Source: Myxosarcina sp. GA_180221_E-2-1-MAG-40_15
GTDB taxonomy: Bacteria; Cyanobacteriota; Cyanobacteriia; Cyanobacteriales; Xenococcaceae
Length of the DNA stretch: 40,633 nt
Reading direction: 5' to 3'
NCBI GenBank assembly: GCA_020692205.1
Contig: JAIMKV010000019.1
Location: forward strand, 24,245 to 64,877
Positions 34,244 through 40,633 of this stretch are shown piece after piece. The number at the start of each line of letters is the position of its first letter. Positions within the stretch are counted from its first letter, which is position 1. Both the position numbers and the translations under genes were made by a program. The notes below the pieces were generated by a model. The model saw only the letters and a list, made by a program, of their open reading frames with translations, was not told the origin of the DNA and did no database searches.

Positions 34244-34882
34244 ATGGCGATAAATTTAGCTATTTGCACGCTATTGATTTTGTTATCTTATCTATTGGGT
34301 TCGATTCCTACTGGATATTTAGCTGGACATTATTTAAAAGGAATTGATATTCGAGAACATGGTTCTGGTTCAACTGGAGCAACTAATGTTTTACGTACAG
34401 TAGGTAAGTCGGCGGCGATCGCAGTACTGGCGATTGATCTGTTTAAGGGTTGGTTAGCAATAATTTTGATTAATCTAGTTTATGATCTTGCGCCTACCGA
34501 TTTTTTACCTGAAAATTGGCATTTTTGGTTAATTACAGGAGCAGCTTTAAGCGCCATTATTGGTCATAGTAAGTCGATTTGGCTTAACTTTACTGGGGGT
34601 AAATCTGTCGCCACTACTTTAGGTATTTTAATCGTGATGAATCCTCTAGTCGCCTTGGGAACTGTGGCTAGCTTTGGCATTATTTTGAGTATTTCACGGA
34701 TCGTTTCTCTTAGTTCAATCGCTGGTGCAATCGCAGTTAATATTCTGATGTTGGCTCTTAATCAACCTTTACCTTATTCGATCTTTGCAGCGATCGCTGG
34801 GGTGTATGTGATTTTACGCCACAAAACTAATATTCAGCGTCTGCTTGCTGGTATTGAGCCAAAAATCGGTCAAGCATCATGA
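34244..34882 (+). CDS. plsY: Acyl-phosphate:glycerol-3-phosphate acyltransferase
   Basis: This 212-aa membrane enzyme transfers an acyl group from acyl-phosphate to glycerol-3-phosphate, making lysophosphatidic acid, the first committed step of membrane lipid synthesis. Family motifs are clear: GSIPTGYLAGHYLKGIDIR, then HGSGSTGATNVLR near residue 40-52 (motif 1), GHSKSIWLNFTGGKSVATTLG (motif 2) and the later RHKTNIQRLLAGIEPKI. Five to six helices fit PlsY topology. PlsX, which makes the acyl-phosphate, is not in the window. It starts 91 bp after the DUF3086 gene. Confidence 0.95.
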   Translation: MAINLAICTLLILLSYLLGSIPTGYLAGHYLKGIDIREHGSGSTGATNVLRTVGKSAAIAVLAIDLFKGWLAIILINLVYDLAPTDFLPENWHFWLITGAALSAIIGHSKSIWLNFTGGKSVATTLGILIVMNPLVALGTVASFGIILSISRIVSLSSIAGAIAVNILMLALNQPLPYSIFAAIAGVYVILRHKTNIQRLLAGIEPKIGQAS

Positions 34883-35002
34883 GTTTTTTTAAGCGTTCAA
34901 GGCTGTTGATTTTTATATTTTCGTACGCTTAGTGTAAATTGGCTTCGTTCGAGTTTACTAGTTCGTAGCTATTAGCCATTGGTGACAAGTAAGAAACCGA
35001 TT

Positions 35003-35704
35003 TTATTGGCGATCGCCTGGCGGCGGTGAAGCTTCATTGCCATCTCTCTCAAAAACTTCTTTCGGACTTTGACGACGGCGACGATACCAGGTTGCACCAC
35101 CAACTAATATTCCAGTTAAGGCAAAAGCACACATCAGAGGTACTATGTTACCTTGAGATAGTTCGTTAATACCTGCACCTAGCATAACGAAAGGTAGAAC
35201 TCCTGGTAAAGTACCTAATATAGTCCCAATCAAATAGTCTTTAAATTTAATTGAAGTCATACCTGCTGCGAAGTTGACGATACCGTAGGGAATAATTGGC
35301 AATAAGCGAATCGCAAACAGATAAAACAAACCACCTTGGCGTATTTCAGCATCAACCGCCTCCCAACGCCCCGCCAGTTTGTGAGTGACTAACTCTCTAC
35401 CAAAAGTACGAGTAAAAGCAAAAGCGGCGATCGCCGCTACTAATGCAGCTATAGTTGTCCATAATGTCCCCCACCAAACACCAAAAATTGCCCCTCCGGT
35501 TAAGTTTAAAGGAGTAGAAGGCAGAATTAGCAGAGTACCTACTGTATAAAGAACGATATAAATAACTGGTGCCAAAACTCCAATTGTCTCCAGCCAGATC
35601 TGTAGCTGCTGGCGATCTATACCACCGACAATTACCACACCTATTCCCGTGGCAATAATACACAATAGAGTTAAAAGAATGATGCTATGGTTAACCTTGA
35701 GCAT
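35003..35704 (-). CDS. TVP38/TMEM64 family (VTT-domain) membrane protein
   Basis: This 233-aa protein has about six hydrophobic segments and the VTT/SNARE-associated signature: LLILPSTPLNLTGGAIFGVWWG, AFAFTRTFGRELV, RQGGLFYLFAIRLLPIIPYG and VNFAAGMTSIKFKDYLIGT. The VTT superfamily includes DedA-type proteins and eukaryotic scramblases; bacterial roles include lipid handling and membrane homeostasis, with no specific substrate predictable here. The start is set at the ATG at 35704, with AAGAG seven bases before it; two upstream ATGs (35731, 35746) are possible. It overlaps the end of the glycosyltransferase gene by 14 bp, so the two are coupled and read together. Confidence 0.85.
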   Translation of the reverse strand: MLKVNHSIILLTLLCIIATGIGVVIVGGIDRQQLQIWLETIGVLAPVIYIVLYTVGTLLILPSTPLNLTGGAIFGVWWGTLWTTIAALVAAIAAFAFTRTFGRELVTHKLAGRWEAVDAEIRQGGLFYLFAIRLLPIIPYGIVNFAAGMTSIKFKDYLIGTILGTLPGVLPFVMLGAGINELSQGNIVPLMCAFALTGILVGGATWYRRRRQSPKEVFERDGNEASPPPGDRQ

Positions 35705-36665
35705 TTTGCGACTCTTGACTTTTAAAGCCATATTTTTCTCGTACAAAATACAAAGGCCTACCTTTTACTTCTTCGTAAACACGACCTAAATACTCCCCCA
35801 ACACTCCTAAAGTGATTAATTGTATTCCGCCTAAAAACAAAATTGCTACCATCAAAGATGCATAGCCAGGAACATCAACCCCAAAAATAAGCGTGCGAAT
35901 TACCAGCATCAAAGCATATAGCAAAGAAATAAACGAGATAGTTACGCCAATATAACTCCAAACTTTAAGTGGTAAAAAACTAAAGGAGATAATACCATCT
36001 AAAGCAAAATTCCACAGTTTCCAATAACTCCAGGTAGTTTGACCACAATAGCGTGGTTCACGATCAAATAAAACTGAAGTCTGCTTATATCCTACCCAGG
36101 CAAATAAGCCTTTCATAAATCTGGTTCTCTCAGGTAATTTTTTAATCGCCTCTACCACTCGACGATCTAGTAGCCGAAAGTCTCCTGTATTAGCAGGTAT
36201 CGGCACATGACTCATTTTACCGATAGTCTGATAAAAAGCTTGGGCAGATCTTCTTCTTAACCAAGTTTCCCCCTGGCGAGATCGCCTGGTAGCATAAACT
36301 ACATCATAACCTTCGCGCCATTTGTCGATTAGGTTGACAATCAATTCGGGAGGATCTTGGAGATCGGCATCAATAGGAATTACCGCAGCCCCACTAGCGT
36401 AATCAATCCCCGCAGTTAAGGCGATTTCTTTACCAAAGTTACGCGAAAGATTAACTATCTTGACTCTTGAATCTTTTAAATTAATTTCAATTAGCCTCTT
36501 GAGAGTATCGTCTTGGCTACCGTCATTAATACAGATTATTTCATAGTTAGTATTAAGCAGATCTAAAACTGGAGTTAATCTGGCAAATAAGTATTCAATG
36601 CTTTCAGACTCGTTGTAGAGAGGGATGATTACGGATATTTCCACCAAATCTTGATTGAGAGACAT
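35691..36665 (-). CDS. Family 2 glycosyltransferase, DPM1/GtrB type
   Basis: This 324-aa GT-A fold enzyme ends in two membrane helices (about 233-260 and 268-290). Visible motifs are EISVIIPLYNESESIEYL at the start, CINDGSQDDT, the metal- and nucleotide-binding DADLQDPPE (D99-x-D101), and ANTGDFRLLDRRVV of the acceptor side. This architecture is shared by bacterial GtrB/CsbB proteins and dolichol-phosphate mannose synthase, which transfer a sugar from a nucleotide donor to a polyprenyl phosphate at the cytoplasmic face. The sugar is not predictable. Its 3' end overlaps the VTT-domain protein, a possible partner at the membrane. Confidence 0.9.
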   Translation of the reverse strand: MSLNQDLVEISVIIPLYNESESIEYLFARLTPVLDLLNTNYEIICINDGSQDDTLKRLIEINLKDSRVKIVNLSRNFGKEIALTAGIDYASGAAVIPIDADLQDPPELIVNLIDKWREGYDVVYATRRSRQGETWLRRRSAQAFYQTIGKMSHVPIPANTGDFRLLDRRVVEAIKKLPERTRFMKGLFAWVGYKQTSVLFDREPRYCGQTTWSYWKLWNFALDGIISFSFLPLKVWSYIGVTISFISLLYALMLVIRTLIFGVDVPGYASLMVAILFLGGIQLITLGVLGEYLGRVYEEVKGRPLYFVREKYGFKSQESQNAQG

Positions 36666-36738
36666 CAGTACGTCAATAGAACAATGACATATCTTAATCT
36701 AATTTTTGGCTAATTTCTTTAATATTATCGGCTAGAGA

Positions 36739-37809
36739 TTAATTGTTACCAGGATTATTATCTTCAGTCAAGATTTTCAAGCGCACAATTTGCTCTCCTG
36801 CTTCATCTAACGGTACTTCAATAATCTCACCAGTCAGAGATTCCAAACAAGTTAAAAGCGATCGCAAATGAGGATTAGATGCCCCCGTTTCTACATACAG
36901 GCGATCGGCAGCGTTACTCATTCGTTTCCAGGTAGTATAGAGTTTGCCTACAGTTTGCTCTAAAGTTGTAGCTTGCTTAACCAAATCCGCAGCAGTGTTG
37001 ATACAGTCTAATCTCAACGCTTCTTCTAAGGCTAATTCCAGATCTACCGCTTTATTACGCAGGGATTGTACCTGGGCGGCAGCATCAAGATATTTTGCCA
37101 AATTTTTTGCTTCAGTGGTCATCATTTTGACCGTATCAATATCTGGGCTTTCGGCAATTTCTTTTTTAATCTCGCTCAAATGAGAGTCGGGTAACTTTTC
37201 CATTTCCCGCACTAAAGGGGCAAGATGACGGGCAGGTAACGAGCCTTCCGCTGCCTTTTCCTTAACCTCGTCAGGGAGTAATTCCGAACTCATTGCTGTC
37301 CATTCATCCGAAAGCTGCTTAACTTCACGGCGGGTAATGCGATCGCCTTTTTGAGCCGCTTCACTAACTAGCTGTTGAATTTCTGGGGCAGATTTGGCGG
37401 TTTCGACAAATGCTCGTTTACTAAAATTGTTAATACTTTCAGGATCTAAAACCCCATCTGCCAATAGCGTATCAGCACTGTTGGCTAGCTGAATTAAAGC
37501 ATAAGCCTGAGATTTAGTAATCTCGCGATCTTTCAACCAGTTAAGAAATCCTGCCCCTCTACCTTCTCCGCCTTTCTTTTCTCTGTCTCTCACCGAGCGT
37601 AATACCCGCCCACGCCAAATATCTGTCTGAAGATCAAAGCGATCGCATATCTTCCAAATTGTATCCAATTGAGACTGAAAATCCGATTCTTGGATAGCTT
37701 CATCTTCAGGATCGGGCAAATCGAAATTAAAATCTGCGGGAATTTCTAAAGCAGCAACAATTTCTTCTTGAGAAACTCCATTTCCATTGGCTAGGGTAAC
37801 TTCACTCAT
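36739..37809 (-). CDS. Uncharacterised 356-aa helical protein
   Basis: A soluble, largely helical protein. After an acidic N-terminus (1-45) comes a block at about 48-110 reading TIWKICDRFDLQTDIWRG and FLNWLKDREITKSQAYALIQ, which looks like a helix-turn-helix or DUF3102-like segment of the sort seen in plasmid and phage regulatory proteins. The centre (about 110-220) is a series of short amphipathic helices. The region 235-310 is predicted coiled coil (LRNKAVDLELALEEALRL, LEQTVGKLYTTWKRM). The C-terminus is beta-like and ends in an acidic, Asn-rich tail. No catalytic motif is visible. It is flanked by accessory genes. I do not recognise a named family; a DNA-associated or structural role is possible but unproven. 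Confidence 0.6.
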   Translation of the reverse strand: MSEVTLANGNGVSQEEIVAALEIPADFNFDLPDPEDEAIQESDFQSQLDTIWKICDRFDLQTDIWRGRVLRSVRDREKKGGEGRGAGFLNWLKDREITKSQAYALIQLANSADTLLADGVLDPESINNFSKRAFVETAKSAPEIQQLVSEAAQKGDRITRREVKQLSDEWTAMSSELLPDEVKEKAAEGSLPARHLAPLVREMEKLPDSHLSEIKKEIAESPDIDTVKMMTTEAKNLAKYLDAAAQVQSLRNKAVDLELALEEALRLDCINTAADLVKQATTLEQTVGKLYTTWKRMSNAADRLYVETGASNPHLRSLLTCLESLTGEIIEVPLDEAGEQIVRLKILTEDNNPGNN

Positions 37810-38068
37810 GCGGGGCTTAGATTTACTGATATAAAGATTATAAAGATGTGTCTACAAAAGCTATTGGTTATTAGCTCTTAGCTTCCACTCGTTGGGATTA
37901 GCTTGTAACTTAATGTCTCGTTTAATAATCCCATAGCTTTGACAATATACTGAGAATTGATCTTTGTTTTAAATCAAGCTTATGATTAATTCATGATTAT
38001 TCTAAGAGAAGCTTTGGGATCTAAAAAGTAGACATTACTGTTTAATTGAATTGTCAAGATATGAAGCT

Positions 38069-38668
38069 ATGTTGATCAATGCTAAACTACCGTTTGACCT
38101 AAATCGTCTTAGTCAAGAAGACCAAACCTTGAGTTTAGCAGGAATGAGCTGGGCTGATTATGAAAAGTTTGATGATCTAGAATATCCAGGTTATCGAGTT
38201 TCATATTTTAATGGGGTGATTACTTTAGTGTCTCCCAGTCAAAATCATGAAGTCATAGCCGAGGTAATCAACTATTTAATTGTTGCCTATTGTAAAAAAA
38301 TTAACTTACCTTACTATCCTATGCGTTCGACTAGATTGACTAACAAGCCTTTGGCGGGAAAAGAGCCAGATGTTAGTTTTTCTTTTAACTCTAAAAAAAG
38401 TATTCCAGATTTAGCGATTGAAGTAATATTTTCTAGCGGTAGTGTTGATGATCTAAAGAAATATCATGCTCTAAGAGTTGCAGAAGTTTGGTTCTGGCAA
38501 GATCATCAGATAACTTTTTATCAGTTAGCAGAACAAGGATATGTTGAGATTGCACAGAGCATATTTTTGCCGAATCTAGCTGCTAAAGATTTGGTAGGTT
38601 TTGTTAATCGAGGATTTAAGGAAAGTCCTTTGACAATTGAAGCAGATTTTCTGAACTTTATTACTTAA
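38069..38668 (+). CDS. Uma2-family putative nuclease
   Basis: This 199-aa member of the Uma2/DUF820 family is abundant in cyanobacteria and has a PD-(D/E)xK restriction-endonuclease-like fold. The core elements visible are GVITLVSPSQNHEVI, EPDVSFSF (the catalytic aspartate), and IPDLAIEVIFSSGSVDDLKKYHAL, which carries the (D/E)xK-like part and the following lysines, then EVWFW. The ATG at 38069 is preferred to a TTG six codons earlier; neither has a strong Shine-Dalgarno. These proteins occur in many paralogs per genome, often near mobile or eroding DNA; cellular roles are unknown. Confidence 0.85.
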   Translation: MLINAKLPFDLNRLSQEDQTLSLAGMSWADYEKFDDLEYPGYRVSYFNGVITLVSPSQNHEVIAEVINYLIVAYCKKINLPYYPMRSTRLTNKPLAGKEPDVSFSFNSKKSIPDLAIEVIFSSGSVDDLKKYHALRVAEVWFWQDHQITFYQLAEQGYVEIAQSIFLPNLAAKDLVGFVNRGFKESPLTIEADFLNFIT

Positions 38669-38675
38669 AGCAAAT

Positions 38676-39585
38676 ATGCAGGAATCACCCGAATGTCTTA
38701 AGGTTAATTTTGTCAAAGAAAGAGAAGAAGCCTACAAACGTATTTATCAGCGATCGCCAATTGTTTCTAGTACTTCAGTCGGTTGGGACAATCTAGGTAT
38801 TGCTTACGATTGGTATCCTGTTGGAGGAATGCCGAAGGTTATATCGAAACAACATGCCGTTGGCATTTTTACCGATGTGCCATCTCCAGCAATAACGAAA
38901 AGACAGATCAATGGACATTTAAAAGAAGAACAAGTCGTGCAAGGAAGTTGCGTTATTGTTCCAGCAAACACTAGCCAGCAGGCGGAATGGAATAAAGGAA
39001 GTGGAGCGTTAACTATTGCTGTTGATCCGACGATTTTTGCTCAAACCATTTACGAAGTAGTCGATCCTGATAGCATTGAACTTTTACCTCAGTTTGCAAC
39101 TTCTGACTCCCTGGTCTATCAGCTTGGAGTAGCACTTAAAAGCTTTAACTCGACATGGTACTAGTAGTCGTCTTTACGCCGAGACTTTAGTTAACACCCT
39201 CATTCTACATTTATTAGAGCATTACACAACTACTCGCCTCAATTTACGGGAATGTGTAGCAGGACAATTACCACAATACAAATTACAGCAGGTAATTGAC
39301 TATATCGATGCTTATCTCGATCGCGACTTGAGTTTAAAAGAGTTATCTAATCTAGTGCGAATGAGTCCTCATTATTTTTCTCAGCTATTTAAACAAAGCA
39401 CGGGCATTACTCCTCATCAATATGTGATTCGTTGTCGTATCGAACGAGCTAAAAACTTAATGCGACAGGGTAAATTATCTCTTGCTGAAATAGCAACTCA
39501 GGTAGGTTTTGTCGATCAAAGCCATTTTCATCGTTATTTTAAGCGCTTAGTGGGTGTTACACCCAAAAATTATCGTAAGACATAG
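38676..39585 (+). pseudogene. AraC-family transcriptional regulator, frameshifted
   Basis: Two frames make up one AraC protein of about 303 aa. The first (38676-39164) holds the N-terminal sensing domain up to VYQLGVALKSFNS and then runs into a stop. The second, offset by +1, is open from about 39151 with TSSRLYAETLVNTLILHLLEH, the linker, and then the double helix-turn-helix DNA-binding domain (SLKELSNLVRMSPHYFSQLFK and SLAEIATQVGFVDQSHFHRYF). One base deleted near 39145-39160 would restore the protein. Either the gene is inactive or the reference has an insertion error. A separate DNA-binding-only product from the TTG at 39328 is conceivable but has no ribosome binding site. It starts 7 bp after the Uma2 gene. 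Confidence 0.85.
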
Positions 39586-39669
39586 TTAAGTATAGCGATC
39601 GCTCTGGCTATCCAAAAAACAATTACACTTAAATATATCAGCAGATTATTATTAGTAAAGTGATATTGA

Positions 39670-39909
39670 ATGACTAATCCGATTATTGAAACTGATTTAG
39701 CTGAAATCTTAGGGCAAATTAATCAAAAGCTCGACAAACTTTCAGGAGAGGTTACAGGGTTAAAAACTAAACTCACAGAAGAAGTTACAGGGTTAAAAAC
39801 TGAGGTAAAAGTAGGTTTTGCTGAAGTTAAAGGTGAAATTAAAGCTCTAGATGCCCAAGTAGAACAATTAGACAAGAGAATAACTAAAACTAAAACTAGA
39901 AGGACTTAA
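39670..39909 (+). CDS. Short coiled-coil protein
   Basis: This 79-aa protein is predicted to be nearly all helix with coiled-coil periodicity. An 11-residue unit, EVTGLKTKLTE, is repeated as EVTGLKTEVKV; at DNA level an 18-bp segment is repeated exactly 33 bp apart (39751-39768, 39784-39801). It resembles a common type of small cyanobacterial protein that has a similar N-terminus (IETDLAEILGQINQKLDKL) followed by a coiled coil and a C-terminal membrane helix. Here that helix is absent and the end is basic (KRITKTKTRRT), so the gene may be truncated. Its 3' end abuts the Rieske-oxygenase remnant. Confidence 0.55.
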   Translation: MTNPIIETDLAEILGQINQKLDKLSGEVTGLKTKLTEEVTGLKTEVKVGFAEVKGEIKALDAQVEQLDKRITKTKTRRT

Positions 39910-39910
39910 C

Positions 39911-40471
39911 CATATTTACTCTAGGTCACAATCAGTTAATTGTAATATTGCTCAAGCAATTTGGAATATCCACGACGGCGAACATTTTGCAGGTACGCAT
40001 CGAGATACCATGCTCTCCAAAGAGATAAAAATTGATAACTTGACTCAAAATGAACATCAACTCTCTTGGCAACTAATTCTGCATAAAAGAAGCGATCGCG
40101 CCGTCAAAAATAACAAAATGAACTTACTGGTAGAAAAGGAATTTGTTCAGAGTTTCAATACCTTTTTACCTAGTTTGGCAGTTGTCACCTTAGAGTACAG
40201 AGAAAAGCTGATTGTGGGCATCGTTACTTTATATCCTGAATCTTCCGATAGAGTTAGATTGTGCTTAGATAGTTACACAGATTTAAACTTTACCTGGTGG
40301 CAAAAATTGATTAAGCTGCCTCAAATGGCAAATCTATTTCGCGATCGCTTAATCTTTGAAGATATATCGATCCTGGAAAATCTTTATCCAACATTCAATC
40401 AAAAGATTACCCTCAAAAACGATACTCCGGCAGAATTAGCGATGAGCTATCTGCAAACTTGGGACAGATAA
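39911..40471 (+). pseudogene. C-terminal part of a Rieske oxygenase alpha subunit
   Basis: The frame is open from 39884 (after a stop at 39881-39883) through 40471. Just before the first ATG (40010) it encodes IWNIHDGEHFAGTHRDTM, which contains D-x2-H-x4-H (Asp at 39974, His at 39983 and 39998), the mononuclear-iron motif of ring-hydroxylating Rieske oxygenases. The remaining part, including FEDISILENLYPTF, has the look of the catalytic C-terminal domain end. The N-terminal Rieske [2Fe-2S] domain with its CxH and CxxH pairs is missing, replaced upstream by the unrelated coiled-coil gene. The iron motif is kept only if translation starts before 40010, for which no start is evident. I take it as a truncated gene. 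Confidence 0.6.
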
Positions 40472-40598
40472 ACTTTTATACTTTCAATACTACCTTCTTA
40501 CTGTAATTAGCTCATTGTTAATTGTTCGTCAAATTACCGCAATATTCTTTGCCAGTGTCAAGATAATAAACCTAACAGATGCCTTGTTATAGCTAGTC

Positions 40599-40633
40599 AT
40601 GGTTACTCATCAATCTAAAATATTTCGCCAGAT
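40599..40633 (+). CDS. Start of a gene leaving the window
   Basis: An ATG at 40599 opens a frame reading MVTHQSKIFRQ up to the window edge, with no stop. The N-terminal IFRQ is reminiscent of HlyD-like secretion adaptors in cyanobacteria, but eleven residues cannot establish this. The preceding 40472-40598 contains no other gene and could hold its promoter. Confidence 0.3.
   Translation, partial: MVTHQSKIFRQ

Noticed and set aside
1-40633. A new defence, mobile or multi-gene system
   Set aside because: No cluster combines unknown genes with nuclease, helicase, reverse transcriptase, recombinase or toxin signatures; the Uma2 gene and remnants at the right end are isolated.

Overview
The window is a stretch of a cyanobacterial chromosome. 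The clearest evidence is the intact psaA-psaB pair for the photosystem I reaction centre. It is backed by a BicA-type bicarbonate transporter, a Tic20-family protein, cyanobacteria-restricted families (DUF6464, DUF3119, DUF3086) and well over thirty copies of the octamer GCGATCGC (HIP1), roughly one per kilobase. The DNA is AT-rich, with long spacers, degraded gene pieces and short dispersed repeats, as in large-genome filamentous or baeocystous cyanobacteria. I cannot name the genus.

Layout, left to right. (1) 1-6300: the 3' part of a very acidic repeat protein, methionine aminopeptidase (map), convergent with the ribosomal L11 methyltransferase (prmA); a small frameshifted coding remnant; D-3-phosphoglycerate dehydrogenase (serA); and a lipoprotein of unknown role. 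(2) 6300-11600: psaA and psaB, separated by 328 bp and closed by a strong UUCG-loop terminator. (3) 11600-17000: a GNAT acetyltransferase fragment, a tandem universal stress protein, a Tic20-like protein, a REC-PAS-GGDEF diguanylate cyclase with a cluster of TTGAA/TTCAA palindromes upstream, a 68-aa protein with a TTG start, and precorrin-2 C20-methyltransferase (cobI). (4) 17200-27600: an ion and inorganic-carbon block, with bicA and a CPA2 cation/proton antiporter, then a cyanobacterial Mrp-type antiporter cluster (MrpC, two near-identical MrpD/NdhD-like subunits, MrpE, F, G, a DUF4040 protein and MrpB). BicA is Na+-dependent in characterised cyanobacteria, so nearby Na+/H+ antiport is a coherent arrangement. 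(5) 27900-35000: S-adenosylmethionine decarboxylase (speD), DUF6464, a LivH-type amino-acid permease, cobO, an MlaE-type lipid permease, DUF3119, DUF3086 and plsY. The last four suggest an envelope-lipid neighbourhood. (6) 35000-40633: a VTT-domain membrane protein overlapping a DPM1/GtrB-like glycosyltransferase, an uncharacterised 356-aa helical protein, a Uma2-type nuclease, a frameshifted AraC regulator, a short coiled-coil protein, the C-terminal half of a Rieske oxygenase that has lost its Rieske domain, and the first codons of a gene leaving the window. This right end is eroding accessory DNA.

I found no CRISPR array, rRNA, tRNA, intact transposase, prophage or recognisable defence island. 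The most unusual items are a heptanucleotide array running through the start codon of the first mrpD copy and generating nested decoy mini-ORFs, dispersed-repeat fragments inserted in frame at the same site in both mrpD paralogs, the palindrome cluster upstream of the diguanylate cyclase, a small hairpin that can enclose the psaA ribosome binding site, and two related minus-strand hairpins that may be relics of a mobile element. None of these amounts to a convincing new multi-gene system.
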